Source: JAYZBC01 sp036339375
GTDB taxonomy: Bacteria; Pseudomonadota; Alphaproteobacteria; MPNO01; UBA2964
DNA: 59,939 nucleotides
Reading direction: 5' to 3'
Assembly: GCA_036339375.1 (NCBI GenBank)
Contig: JAYZBC010000002.1
Location: 1-59,939, forward strand
In this document: positions 45,033 through 54,793 of the stretch, one piece after another
How the letters are laid out: each line of letters opens with the position of its first letter
Position numbering within the stretch: the stretch's first letter is position 1
The notes under the pieces: model-generated
The model's input: only the letters and a program-made list of their open reading frames with translations
What the model was told of the DNA's origin: nothing
Databases searched by the model: none
Translations under genes and position numbers: made by a program

Positions 45033-46168
45033 ACGGTGTCCCTCCAATTTTTGGTGTTATCGTTGAAGGGTTTTTTAGTTGCTATACCTGTTATGGCATT
45101 AGCCAAACTTTCAGTAGCGTTAGAGGTGCTAATGAGTTTGGATTTTGCAGCGACTCTTTGTATTGTTTTGAAATCATGAAAAAAACTGCACAAAAGATCA
45201 GCCAGCGTTTTCACGGTAAATTCTGATTCGTTCAATAACCAACACCCACCCAAAGCTTGAATAGCGGTTGCATTCTCTGTTTGGTGATGGTCAATAGCGT
45301 GGGGATAGGGCACTAAAATTGAAGGGCGCCCGGCTGCCAAAAGTTCGGCAATCGTCGATGCTCCAGCTCTTGCAATTACTAAATGGGCTACGGCTATTTT
45401 TTCGGGTAAATTATGAAAGAATGTTTTAAGAATTGCTTTGACGTTTGCACCTAAATAGGAACGTTTAACGTCTTCCAAATCTTCGGGTCGGCATTGCTGA
45501 ACCACTGAGATTTTTGACCTTATATGTCCGGGTAAGGTGGAAATGGCATTAGGAACAATTTTGCTTAGGATTTTAGCTCCCTGACTGCCACCAACAATCA
45601 AAATATTCATTCCGGTTTGTTTGTTTATGGGTGGGTAAGCGGTTCTACCTATATCAGAAACATCGCTCCTTACAGGATTGCCCGTGAAAATTATTTTGTG
45701 TTTATTTTTTGAGCTAACCTTTTTTGTCGTTTGAAAAGATGTGGCAATCCTTTCTACACGGGAGGCCAAAAGGCGATTTGCGCGCCCTAGAACGGCATTT
45801 TGCTCATGTATTAATGTTGGAATTCTGAGCCCTGTGGCGGCCCAGACAGTCGGAATAGAAGAATAACCCCCAAAGCCAACGGCGGCACTTGGTTTAATGC
45901 GTTTTAATAATGTGTAGGCATGGAGGATACCAGAACCCAATTCGACTAGCCCAATTAGTTTTTTGGATACACCCCCCCTTAAATTAGATGTTCTTATATA
46001 ACGTATTTTGACATCACTGATATCTTTAGCGAAGGCTTGTCCGCGTTTGTCAGTCATTAACGTTATAGACCACCCACGTTCACTTAAAACATGAGATAGA
46101 GCTATTGCAGGAAACACGTGTCCACCTGATCCTCCTGCGGTAAGAGCAATTGAACAGACAGAGGTCAT
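45029..46168 (-). CDS. murG: Lipid II synthase MurG
   Basis: A 379-residue peripheral membrane glycosyltransferase that adds GlcNAc to lipid I. The GT-B fold shows IALTAGGSGGHVFPAIALS, GFGGYSSIPTVWAA, HEQNAVLGRANRLLA, ILIVGGSQGAKILS, the donor-site VIARAGASTIAELLAAGRPSI and PYPHAIDHHQTENA. ATG 46168 overlaps the ftsW stop (ATGA) with AGGA just upstream. The frame extends another 19 codons into ftsW without support. Confidence 0.96.
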   Translation of the reverse strand: MTSVCSIALTAGGSGGHVFPAIALSHVLSERGWSITLMTDKRGQAFAKDISDVKIRYIRTSNLRGGVSKKLIGLVELGSGILHAYTLLKRIKPSAAVGFGGYSSIPTVWAATGLRIPTLIHEQNAVLGRANRLLASRVERIATSFQTTKKVSSKNKHKIIFTGNPVRSDVSDIGRTAYPPINKQTGMNILIVGGSQGAKILSKIVPNAISTLPGHIRSKISVVQQCRPEDLEDVKRSYLGANVKAILKTFFHNLPEKIAVAHLVIARAGASTIAELLAAGRPSILVPYPHAIDHHQTENATAIQALGGCWLLNESEFTVKTLADLLCSFFHDFKTIQRVAAKSKLISTSNATESLANAITGIATKKPFNDNTKNWRDTV

Positions 46169-47313
46169 ATTCCTGTCTCCTGCCCAGCACGATATCGGGT
46201 TAGAGCCAAGACCATACCAAGACACAAGGAGACCGATAACAATGAGGAGCCTCCGTAACTAACAAAAGGAAGGGTCATTCCTTTGGTTGGCATCAGCCGT
46301 AAGGTTGAGCACATATTAACTAGGGCTTGAAGTCCAAATTGCACTAGCAATCCAGTTACAGCTAATAGAATAAAAAAATTTGTTTCCTTAATCACGCGCG
46401 TAAAGCCACGTAAAACAATAAATGCAAACAAACCAACTAAAATAAGGCAGGCGATCAGACCAAATTCTTCTGCGGCTACCGCAAAAACAAAATCGGTATG
46501 GGCGTCGGGGAGGCGAGTTTTTATTGAGCCTTCTCCTGGACCTCTCCCAAAAGCACCTCCATTCATAAAGGCTTGTAAAGAGTGAGAAATTTGATAGCTG
46601 TCACCTGAGGAAGGGTCGATAAAACGATCTACTCGGCTGGCGACATGAGGTAAAAATAAATAAGCTGAAACCCCTCCTATAATTCCCATTGCAACAAAAA
46701 CACCAACCCATATTAATGGCAAACCGGCCAGGAAAAATTGGGTAAACCAAACTACAGAAACGATTACTGCCATTCCTAAATCAGGTTGCATTAGCAGCAT
46801 AGCTACAATTGAAACATAAAGGAAAATAGCTAAATTCCGCCCGATAATTTTTTCTTGGTTACGGTGCATGGTAAAAAGCCAAGCTGTTACAACAGCAAAT
46901 GCAGGTTTGACAAATTCAGAAGGTTGGAGAGAAAAGCTTAAAATATTTATCCATCTACGGGCTCCCTTAATTTCACTCCCGATAAAAAAAGTAGATAAAA
47001 GCAATCCTGTACTAAGTATAAGTGCAGTTATTGCTAAACGTTGAATGCCACGGGGAGACATCAGAGAGACTACTGTCAACCCGATTATTCCTATAGGTAA
47101 AAAGAATAACTGTCGTGTCACGAAATAATACAAGTCAAAGCCAAGCCGGTCCGCCACCGGTGGAGTGGCAGACAAAATCATTATCACGCCGAATCCAATT
47201 AACAACGCTATTGCCGCCACCGTCCAATGATCAAGGGTCCACCACCAACGCCCCAAGAAAGACGTATCTTTCACAGCCTTCACTCGAAAGGAAATGCGAG
47301 TAAAAGCTGTCAT
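46165..47313 (-). CDS. ftsW: Peptidoglycan glycosyltransferase FtsW
   Basis: A 382-residue SEDS-family membrane protein with about ten helices; with FtsI it polymerises septal peptidoglycan. Seen are LSFSLQPSEFVKPAFAVVTAW, LLMQPDLGMAVIVSVVWF, SLQAFMNGGAFGRGPGEGS and the end LMPTKGMTLPFVSYGGSSLLS, all SEDS hallmarks. Its ATG overlaps the murD stop by four bases. Confidence 0.96.
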   Translation of the reverse strand: MTAFTRISFRVKAVKDTSFLGRWWWTLDHWTVAAIALLIGFGVIMILSATPPVADRLGFDLYYFVTRQLFFLPIGIIGLTVVSLMSPRGIQRLAITALILSTGLLLSTFFIGSEIKGARRWINILSFSLQPSEFVKPAFAVVTAWLFTMHRNQEKIIGRNLAIFLYVSIVAMLLMQPDLGMAVIVSVVWFTQFFLAGLPLIWVGVFVAMGIIGGVSAYLFLPHVASRVDRFIDPSSGDSYQISHSLQAFMNGGAFGRGPGEGSIKTRLPDAHTDFVFAVAAEEFGLIACLILVGLFAFIVLRGFTRVIKETNFFILLAVTGLLVQFGLQALVNMCSTLRLMPTKGMTLPFVSYGGSSLLSVSLCLGMVLALTRYRAGQETGI

Positions 47314-48701
47314 TTGAGTTTTCCCAAAAGCGTTTTAACGAATTTTTTAAAGGCTTCACCACGCACTTCGAAATTCGGCCACTGATCGAATGAGGCGCAA
47401 GCAGGAGAAAGAAGGACTACACTTTCGTCACCTAGATTTCGTAAAGCGAGTTCACATGCTTTCTGCGTAGCGGTTTCGAGATTTCCACACCGGTTTATAG
47501 ATATGTATGGTTCCAGTGTCTGCGCGAAGTCTTCCTCTGCCTCTCCAAATAGGAAAACGGCTCGAATATTGGGAAGGTAGGGCTGAATGATTCTCAGATC
47601 ATCAAGTTTTTTTCTACCCCCTGCGATCCAATAAATTTTATTAAAACAAGATAATGCCAAAGCTGCTGCTTGTACGTTTGTTGCCTTGCTGTCATTGATG
47701 AATTGGACGTTTTCTACTGATGCAATTGATTCCATTCTGTGGGGTAATCCGGGATAACTCGCTAAGGCCTGCCCAATTGTTGGGGGATGAACACCCAATT
47801 TTCGGACGACCGCTGTTGCCGCAGCAGCATTTTGCCAATTGTGAGTACCTTTTAATGTTTTTATAGGGTTCAGGTTGGAAATTTTTGTGGCGTTTCCTTC
47901 CTTTGCTTCAAAAAGAAATCCGTCTTTGACGAAAAACCCACAGGAAAGAGTTTCGGACATCGATATGGGTGTAATTTCCCATCTGGACTTTTGTTCAAGG
48001 GAGATATACACCTTTTTTCCGTACTTATCGTCCAAACCGATTACAGCAAGTTGTTTAGGTGATCCTTCATTGCGTGTTCGGAAAATTCGCTGTTTTGCCT
48101 TGAAATATCTATTCATATCACCATGGCGATCAAAATGGTCTGGGCTTAGGTTAATAAAAACAGCGATGTCAAAAGACGCTTTGCTTGTTAAATCTAATTG
48201 ATACGAGGAAAGTTCAAGGATTATGATTTCATCTTTGTTGGGTTGATTGAGTCCGAGCGCAGGTATTCCAAAATTTCCCCCAATTTGCGCATATACGCCT
48301 GCAAACTCCAATATATGTCCAATTAAGGCTGTGGTAGTAGATTTGCCGTTGGTTCCAGTAATGCCAATAAAGCGACTCTGAGGACATGCCTCAATTAGTA
48401 ATTCAATGTCCCCTAAGATGGGCTTGTTAAGAAATTTCGCTTTCTCAACAATTTTGTGGGGTTGGTTTGTAAACGGAACCCCAGGCGCTAATACCAATGC
48501 ATCCATTTTCCGAAAACTTTTTTTATACAAATTGACAATCGGTATTCCGGCCGCCACTGCTTCTTTACATTGTGTTTCATTGTCGTCCCAAGCCAAGACA
48601 TTTGCCCCGCTCCTTTGAAGCGCGCGTGCGGCCATCAGTCCAGAAACGCCTAGACCTAGTACGGCAATGTTTTGGTTCCTGCGACTTTCTAAATTGATCA
48701 T
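47310..48701 (-). CDS. murD: UDP-MurNAc-L-alanine--D-glutamate ligase MurD
   Basis: A 463-residue Mur ligase adding D-glutamate. The N-terminal domain has IAVLGLGVSGLMAARALQRSG, the ATP loop GITGTNGKSTTTALIGHIL, NLSPDHFDRHGDMNRYF, and later LPHRMESIASVENVQFINDSKATN and AGGRKK. LLSPACASFDQWPNFEVRGE is the C-terminal MurD signature. It overlaps ftsW by four bases and follows mraY by six. Confidence 0.96.
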   Translation of the reverse strand: MINLESRRNQNIAVLGLGVSGLMAARALQRSGANVLAWDDNETQCKEAVAAGIPIVNLYKKSFRKMDALVLAPGVPFTNQPHKIVEKAKFLNKPILGDIELLIEACPQSRFIGITGTNGKSTTTALIGHILEFAGVYAQIGGNFGIPALGLNQPNKDEIIILELSSYQLDLTSKASFDIAVFINLSPDHFDRHGDMNRYFKAKQRIFRTRNEGSPKQLAVIGLDDKYGKKVYISLEQKSRWEITPISMSETLSCGFFVKDGFLFEAKEGNATKISNLNPIKTLKGTHNWQNAAAATAVVRKLGVHPPTIGQALASYPGLPHRMESIASVENVQFINDSKATNVQAAALALSCFNKIYWIAGGRKKLDDLRIIQPYLPNIRAVFLFGEAEEDFAQTLEPYISINRCGNLETATQKACELALRNLGDESVVLLSPACASFDQWPNFEVRGEAFKKFVKTLLGKLK

Positions 48702-48707
48702 ATAAAA

Positions 48708-49796
48708 TTACCTGACCTTAAGCGTTGAAAGACCAATGAGTGCTAAGATCACTGCGAGGATCCAAAAACGAATGACAATTGTGGGTTCTTCCCATCCCTT
48801 TTTTTCAAAGTGATGGTGCAGGGGAGCCATGCGAAAAATGCGGCGACCGGTGATTTTGTAGGAAGCAACTTGAACTATCACCGAAATTGTCTCTAAAACA
48901 AATAAACCACCAATCATTACTAAAACTAATTCATGTTTTGAGATAACACTCACGGCACCTAATGCTCCGCCAACTGAGAGCGAACCCGTATCTCCCATGA
49001 AAATCATTGCAGGGGGGGCATTAAACCAAAGGAAACCTAAGCTTGCCCCAACCAATGCGCCACAAAAAATAGTTAGTTCGCCGGCGCCGGGAACATTATG
49101 GATTTGTAAATATGAAGCAAAAATATTATTGCCAACTAGATAAGTAATTAATGCTAAACATGCACCAACAATCATAGCTGGCACGATCGCTAATCCATCT
49201 AATCCATCTGTTAAATTCACTGCATTTGAAGCACCAATCATTACTAAGGCGGCAAATGGTATAAAAAACCAGCCCAAATCAAATAAAAGATTTTTAAAAA
49301 ATGGAATTGCCAAACTTGTTGCCAATGGTTCTTGCCCAATCCTTGAAATCCACCAAGCAATTGCACAACCTATTATTACCTGAGAAAAAATCTTAATTTT
49401 CCCGGAAAGGCCATGAGAGGAACGGCGTGCAATTTTTAGATAATCGTCAATGAACCCAATTATTCCAAACCCTAATGTTACAAAAAGGACTGCCCAAACA
49501 TACCGATTATTTAAGTTGGCCCATAGAAGGGTTGAAATTGTAAGTGCTATTAAAATCAGGAACCCTCCCATTGTGGGAGTACCTTTCTTTGTAAGTGGGT
49601 GTTTTTCCGGCCCATCATCACGAATTGGTTGTCCTTCCCCTTGTTTGCTTTTGAGAAGTTGAATTATGGGGCCTCCCAGCAAAAAACTTATGATCAAGGC
49701 CGTAAGAATAGCGCCGCCAGTTCGGAAACTAAGATATCGAAAAAGATTTAAAACACTGATTTCATCGGACAGCGGTAAGAGAAGGTGATATAACAT
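48708..49796 (-). CDS. mraY: Phospho-MurNAc-pentapeptide transferase MraY
   Basis: A 362-residue inner-membrane enzyme that makes lipid I on undecaprenyl phosphate, with about ten helices. Catalytic segments are FGIIGFIDDYLKIARRSSHG (the DD pair), NAVNLTDGLDGLAI, FMGDTGSLSVGGALG and RIFRMAPLHHHFEKKGW (the His cluster). The length is typical of the family. It lies between murF and murD as expected. Confidence 0.97.
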   Translation of the reverse strand: MLYHLLLPLSDEISVLNLFRYLSFRTGGAILTALIISFLLGGPIIQLLKSKQGEGQPIRDDGPEKHPLTKKGTPTMGGFLILIALTISTLLWANLNNRYVWAVLFVTLGFGIIGFIDDYLKIARRSSHGLSGKIKIFSQVIIGCAIAWWISRIGQEPLATSLAIPFFKNLLFDLGWFFIPFAALVMIGASNAVNLTDGLDGLAIVPAMIVGACLALITYLVGNNIFASYLQIHNVPGAGELTIFCGALVGASLGFLWFNAPPAMIFMGDTGSLSVGGALGAVSVISKHELVLVMIGGLFVLETISVIVQVASYKITGRRIFRMAPLHHHFEKKGWEEPTIVIRFWILAVILALIGLSTLKVR

Positions 49797-49808
49797 CAGT
49801 TTTCTCCC

Positions 49809-51227
49809 TTACCCTTCACCAACATTTTTTGTGGCTTTCTCTAAATTGGACAACGCATCGACAATAACGTTCATTTTGTTTGCTGCAGATCCTTTGACGG
49901 TAATAATGTCACCTGGTCTGACTTTTTTAGAAATTTGTCCGATCAGCCCGTTTGAAGTTTCACTAAAACCACCCCTCATTTTATCTGGTAAATCTTGGAA
50001 CATTTCAGACATTTCGAGCCCACATGCAAATACCAGGTCAATTTTATTTTTAATAAGTGCCGGGCCAATTTCTCTATGAAATTTGTAAGTTTGGTCACCA
50101 AGTTCCAGCATTTCCCCTAGAGCAGCAATTCGGCGTCCACATGAAGAAGATTTCATGGTGCCGAGGGTATGAATTGCGGCACTCATCGAGGCCGGATTTG
50201 CATTATAGGTTTCATCAATTATTTTAATTGGACCGTTATTGAGATGGATTATGGTTTGGTTTCCACGACCTGGAAGCGGTTTGAGCTCGCTTAGCCTTTG
50301 GGCGGCTTTTGCTACGTCGGTATTTAGCGCAAAAGTGGTAGCAAGAACTGCGAGACTGTTTTGAACCAAGTGTTTACCTGGGAGCCCGAGGCGGTATCCA
50401 AGGCGCCTTCCACAAACTATAGCTTCTATATTATTGCCAGAACAATCCGAAGTGAAAGAAACTAACCTTACATCTGATTTAGGGTGTTCCCCAAAAGAAA
50501 GAATATTTTTTACTCTAGAATTCTTAGCTAATTGAGCGAGCCTTTTATAATGGGGATTGTCTCTATTAATTATAGCTGTTCCAGTGGTCATCCCGGAAAA
50601 AATTTCCGCTTTGGCATCAGCTATTTCTTCAATTGTGTTAAAAAACTCGATATGAGCGGGCTCAATTGTAGTGATAATAGCAACATCAGGTCTAACCATT
50701 TCTGCAAGAGGCGTTATTTCACCTGGATGGTTCATGCCGATCTCGAAAATCCCGTAGTCCGAATCTTTCGACATTTGCGCCAACGACAATGGTACACCCC
50801 AATGATTATTATAACTGTGTATATTGGAAATAACTTTGCCCTGATCGCATAATGCATGACGGAGGGCTTCTTTAGTCCCCGTTTTCCCTACACTTCCCGT
50901 AACTCCAATAACCTTTGCATTGGTTCGCGCGCGCGAAGCTTTTCCAAATAACCTTAAAGCATCAAAGGTGTTTTTGACCTCCAAAACAGAGTCCCTGCAG
51001 TTTAAATCAGTTGGTTTGTGATCCACCACCGCGGCTACAGCCCCCTTTTCTAGGGCTTTGGCGGCATAATCATGCCCGTCAAACTTTGGGCCTTTTAATG
51101 CGATAAAAAGGTCACCTCTTTTGGAAGTACGACTGTCAATAGAAACCCCAGTAGCGTTCCAATCTTTGTTGCAATGGCCATTTGTTGCATTTGCGGCTTC
51201 AGAGGCAGTCCAAAGAATTCCAGTCAT
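49809..51227 (-). CDS. murF: UDP-MurNAc-tripeptide--D-Ala-D-Ala ligase MurF
   Basis: A 472-residue Mur ligase adding D-Ala-D-Ala, the product of Ddl. Seen are VSIDSRTSKRGDLFIALKGPKFDGHD, the ATP loop VTGSVGKTGTKEALRHAL, EIGMNHPGEI, HIEFFNTIEEIADAKAEIF, the DETYNANPASM region and AALGEMLELG. The start overlaps the murE stop by four bases (ATGA). Confidence 0.96.
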   Translation of the reverse strand: MTGILWTASEAANATNGHCNKDWNATGVSIDSRTSKRGDLFIALKGPKFDGHDYAAKALEKGAVAAVVDHKPTDLNCRDSVLEVKNTFDALRLFGKASRARTNAKVIGVTGSVGKTGTKEALRHALCDQGKVISNIHSYNNHWGVPLSLAQMSKDSDYGIFEIGMNHPGEITPLAEMVRPDVAIITTIEPAHIEFFNTIEEIADAKAEIFSGMTTGTAIINRDNPHYKRLAQLAKNSRVKNILSFGEHPKSDVRLVSFTSDCSGNNIEAIVCGRRLGYRLGLPGKHLVQNSLAVLATTFALNTDVAKAAQRLSELKPLPGRGNQTIIHLNNGPIKIIDETYNANPASMSAAIHTLGTMKSSSCGRRIAALGEMLELGDQTYKFHREIGPALIKNKIDLVFACGLEMSEMFQDLPDKMRGGFSETSNGLIGQISKKVRPGDIITVKGSAANKMNVIVDALSNLEKATKNVGEG

Positions 51228-52705
51228 AGAACCTCGTCTTTATCATGTTGTATGTTTGCCCTGATGATTGCGGCATCATCAAAAGGCAATACTCTATCGC
51301 CAATCACTTGTTCTTTTTCGTGTCCTTTTCCTGTAACTACCAGGACATCGTTTTTCGACAATTTGGAAATTGCGTACTTTATTGCATCTGCACGATCATC
51401 AATTTCGATGCCTTTGGGGCACGTTGATAGTATCTCTTTGCGTATTTTTTCCGGACTTTCTGCCCGCGGATTGTCATCCGTAATGATTATTTCATCCGCT
51501 AATTTATGTGCTATGTAGCCCATTTTACGACGTTTCCTTTGGTCCCTATTTCCGCCACAACCGAATACAACTTTTAATGCGCCTGAGGTGCGAGGACGAA
51601 GAGCCAACAGCAAAGATGTTAACGCATCAGGCGTATGGGCATAGTCAATATAAATAGATGCTCCGTTTGCTAAATGGCCTATAAGCTCCAGCCGGCCTGG
51701 TGGGCTTTCAAGTTCTGGAAACACCGTAATTACATCATCTGCTTTGTCCCCACAGGCGATACATAGCCCAAGTGCACATAAAGCATTGTAAATTTGAAAT
51801 TCTCCAGGAAGTTTCAAATACAATTCATGTTGTTTTCCAAACGAGGATAACCAAAGCCGTTGGCCGTTACCTTCCGGTTTAATTTGTAGAATTCGTATTT
51901 CATTGGCCGTCTGACCGTATGAAATAACTTTTAAACCTCGTTTCTGGCAAACTTTTTGAAAAATTGGGTAGTCTTTAGAATCTGCATTAAGAACAGCTGT
52001 AGAATTTTCAGGTAGTACCGTTTCAAACAGCTTGAGTTTCGCAGAACGATAACTCTTCATCGTTCGGTGATAGTCTAAGTGATCGTGGGAAATATTTGTG
52101 AAGGCGCCAGCGAGAAATTTAACACCATCTAGCCGTGATTGTTCGAGACCATGACTGGAGGCTTCAAGGACAACGCGATTTATTCCAAACTCAAAAAAAG
52201 TTTTGAGTTTTTTGTGAAGCGTCACAGGATCTGCTGTGGTTAGGTTTAGTTTGGTACCTGCACTATTCCCTGCAGTAGTCTTAATAGTTCCAAGTGTCCC
52301 CATTGTAGCGGAGGCGTGCCCAAGCTTTTTCCAAATTTGGTAGGTAAACCAGGAGACCGATGTTTTACCGTTTGTACCTGTAACAGCAGCTGCAATTTGG
52401 GGTTGTAACTTATAAAAACGTGCGGCAAAAAAAGCCAGGGATCTTCTTGGATTGGCTACACCAATTACCGGAACTTTTTTAGCCGCTAAAGGCAACCGTG
52501 TCCCTAAAGGAACTAAAAAGGCTGAGGCTCCGCGATCTAAAGCTTCTTTTATGAAACTACGCCCATCTTTTATTTGGCCTGGTAGGGCTGCAAATAGGTA
52601 ACCTGGTTTGACTATTCTTGAGTCTGCCGTAAGGCCACTAATACAAGTGTTTTTATGGCTAGCCTTCAACAGCATTTTTTTTCCGGTTAGTTCAGAAAGA
52701 CGCAA
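51224..52705 (-). CDS. murE: UDP-MurNAc-tripeptide synthetase MurE (meso-DAP type)
   Basis: A 493-residue Mur ligase adding the third stem residue. Visible are LTADSRIVKPGYLFAALPG, the ATP loop GTNGKTSVSWFTYQIW, NISHDHLDYHRTM and YIDYAHTPDALTSLL. The segment TDDNPRAESPEKIRKEIL contains DNPR, which marks meso-diaminopimelate-using enzymes rather than lysine-using ones. The start is a TTG at 52705, seven bases after the ftsI stop and following AAGGG. Confidence 0.96.
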   Translation of the reverse strand: MRLSELTGKKMLLKASHKNTCISGLTADSRIVKPGYLFAALPGQIKDGRSFIKEALDRGASAFLVPLGTRLPLAAKKVPVIGVANPRRSLAFFAARFYKLQPQIAAAVTGTNGKTSVSWFTYQIWKKLGHASATMGTLGTIKTTAGNSAGTKLNLTTADPVTLHKKLKTFFEFGINRVVLEASSHGLEQSRLDGVKFLAGAFTNISHDHLDYHRTMKSYRSAKLKLFETVLPENSTAVLNADSKDYPIFQKVCQKRGLKVISYGQTANEIRILQIKPEGNGQRLWLSSFGKQHELYLKLPGEFQIYNALCALGLCIACGDKADDVITVFPELESPPGRLELIGHLANGASIYIDYAHTPDALTSLLLALRPRTSGALKVVFGCGGNRDQRKRRKMGYIAHKLADEIIITDDNPRAESPEKIRKEILSTCPKGIEIDDRADAIKYAISKLSKNDVLVVTGKGHEKEQVIGDRVLPFDDAAIIRANIQHDKDEVL

Positions 52706-52712
52706 GGTGACA

Positions 52713-54410
52713 CTACCCTTTCTTTTGCGCTGGGATTTTTAAATGCAATTTGGCCCTAATTTCTGGCGACTTTTCATCCAGAGGGCGCACGCCTAGTAGA
52801 GGTCCTATTCGTGAGATGACACTTCCTACAATCGGAGCGGCAACCCATCCACCTGTGGCATAACCAAAACTTTCTTTTGTTCCACTTGGTTCATCTAGCA
52901 TCGCGAAAACAACAAAGCGTGGGGAGTGCATAGGAAATGCACCAATAAAGGATGAAATTAACGCTTTTGTTTTATATTTCTTTCCAATCACTTTCTCTGC
53001 AGTGCCTGTTTTCCCCCCGACTATATAACCGGGTGAAGCTGCCTTACGACCCGTGCCCCTCACGACAACCAAACGAAGCATTCGGCGAATTTTTTTGGAG
53101 GTCAATTTGCTAATTACTCGTATTCCTCTTTTTGTTTTAATTTTTGACCTTTTTAGTAAAGTGGGTTCAAAAAAAATTCCCCCATTCACCATTGCACTGA
53201 CCCCAGCTGAGAGCTGAATCGGGCTAACAGCAATTCCATATCCAATTCCTACTGTCATAGTTGTAGCTTTCCCCCAACGGCCAGGAGTTATAGGAAATCC
53301 GATTTCGGGAATTTCCAAAGAGGTAGAGTCCAAGAACCCTATTTTGCGGAGAAAATTTTTCTGCGAACTCGAACCAACATCTTGTGCCATCTTAGCTGCA
53401 CCGATATTTGAAGAATGAATGAAAATTTCGGGAACAGATAACCAACGGTTTTTTGGGTGATAGTCTCTAATTGTATGTCTGCCTATCCGAATAGGCCGTT
53501 TAGCGTCATATCCTCCTTTTAGAGTGATTATTCCAGATTCCAGTGCCATCGCAGCAGTAAAAATTTTAAAAGTAGACCCCATTTCATACACACCCAACGT
53601 TGCACGGTTAAAACGTGCATTTGTGTTAAATCCTGGCGGAAAATGAGGGTCAAAATCCGGCAAAGAAACCATTGCAATGACCTCACCATTTTGAACATCC
53701 ATTACAATCCCCGAAGCACCTATAGCTTGAAACTTTGTTTTCGCAGCTTTCAATGTGCTACGCATGATTTGTTGAACTCGAATATCTATGGATAGTTTTA
53801 AAGCATTTTGCCGTGATCGAAGATCCTGGTCGAAATGTCGCTCAATTCCCGCAAGGCCACGGTTGTCGGTATCTGTATAACCAAGGAGGTGCGCAGTTAA
53901 ATCACCTGCAGGATATACGCGTTTTTCTTCCTGAATAAAATTAAGTCCAGGGAGCCCCAAACGGTTGACCTTGTTTTGCAGTTTGGGTGTTAAGTGACGT
54001 TGGATCCAAACGAAATCTCGATCTTGGTTAAACAGTTTGGAAAGACCGTCTTTGTCCAAATTTGGAAGAATTTGTGCCAATAGATTTGCAACTTTTTGTG
54101 GATTAGATATTAAACGAGGGTTTGCATATAAAGAACGAGTTTTGAGGTTTGTAGCTAATAAATGCCCACTTCGATCAATAATATCTGCACGGTTTGCCGG
54201 AAGAAAATTTTTTGCTGAAGAGTGTGAAAATCGAGTCTCAGTTTTTTTTACAAACAAAGTGAGGTCCACCAGTCTAATAGCGACAATTGAAAAAGCGACA
54301 CTAAAAAGAATACCAGTGATCAGTAAACGATTACGTCCAGTCTCAACTTCAGGTGAAACCGGGCTTTCACGGCGTCTTCGACGAGTAAGGAAGGTTTGGC
54401 GGCCGATCAT
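52713..54410 (-). CDS. ftsI: Peptidoglycan transpeptidase FtsI (PBP3)
   Basis: A 565-residue class B penicillin-binding protein crosslinking septal peptidoglycan. A basic cytoplasmic start is followed by a membrane helix (about 29-48), a pedestal domain containing RADIIDRSGHLLATN, then the transpeptidase domain with active-site S279 in GSTFK, SSN at 333-335 and KTGT at 467-470. Its ATG overlaps the ftsL stop by four bases. It follows ftsL and precedes murE, the conserved order. Confidence 0.96.
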   Translation of the reverse strand: MIGRQTFLTRRRRRESPVSPEVETGRNRLLITGILFSVAFSIVAIRLVDLTLFVKKTETRFSHSSAKNFLPANRADIIDRSGHLLATNLKTRSLYANPRLISNPQKVANLLAQILPNLDKDGLSKLFNQDRDFVWIQRHLTPKLQNKVNRLGLPGLNFIQEEKRVYPAGDLTAHLLGYTDTDNRGLAGIERHFDQDLRSRQNALKLSIDIRVQQIMRSTLKAAKTKFQAIGASGIVMDVQNGEVIAMVSLPDFDPHFPPGFNTNARFNRATLGVYEMGSTFKIFTAAMALESGIITLKGGYDAKRPIRIGRHTIRDYHPKNRWLSVPEIFIHSSNIGAAKMAQDVGSSSQKNFLRKIGFLDSTSLEIPEIGFPITPGRWGKATTMTVGIGYGIAVSPIQLSAGVSAMVNGGIFFEPTLLKRSKIKTKRGIRVISKLTSKKIRRMLRLVVVRGTGRKAASPGYIVGGKTGTAEKVIGKKYKTKALISSFIGAFPMHSPRFVVFAMLDEPSGTKESFGYATGGWVAAPIVGSVISRIGPLLGVRPLDEKSPEIRAKLHLKIPAQKKG

Positions 54411-54793
54411 TGCTTACGCCGATTCTTGGCGTTTAGGGGGGGGGAGTGATCGACCGCCGGGGGGTTCGATTTAGATGCGGCTAGTTGTGTTTTTTTTCGT
54501 TTTCCTTGTTTGAATTGAGGACTAAATGGGAGGTCTCGAATTTGGACATATTCTGTAGGTTTTACGGTCTCAAATTTTAATAAACGCGTTCCAAGGTCTT
54601 CTAGACGGGATGGGCGGTTGAGGTGACCCCACTCTGCCTTCATTACATGGAGTGCCTGAAGGTTTTCTAATGTTGAATGATTAATTTTAGTAAGAAGTTT
54701 TTCCATTGATTTTACTTCATATTTCAAAAGAAAAAGTCCAAATCCCGCTGTTATTGCAAGAAGCATCCACAAAATCGTTGCGCGTTTCATCAT
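54407..54793 (-). CDS. ftsL: Cell division protein FtsL
   Basis: About 128 residues with a short cytoplasmic start (MMKRA), one membrane helix (ILWMLLAITAGFGLFLL) and a periplasmic coiled-coil stretch rich in Leu and charged residues, including LENLQALHVMKAEWGHLNRP, where the AEWG-LN-P pattern is characteristic of FtsL. The tail is basic and Pro-rich. FtsL links FtsQ to FtsW/FtsI. The ATG at 54793 overlaps the rsmH stop (ATGA); the frame extends into rsmH but without support. Confidence 0.88.
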   Translation of the reverse strand: MMKRATILWMLLAITAGFGLFLLKYEVKSMEKLLTKINHSTLENLQALHVMKAEWGHLNRPSRLEDLGTRLLKFETVKPTEYVQIRDLPFSPQFKQGKRKKTQLAASKSNPPAVDHSPPLNAKNRRKQ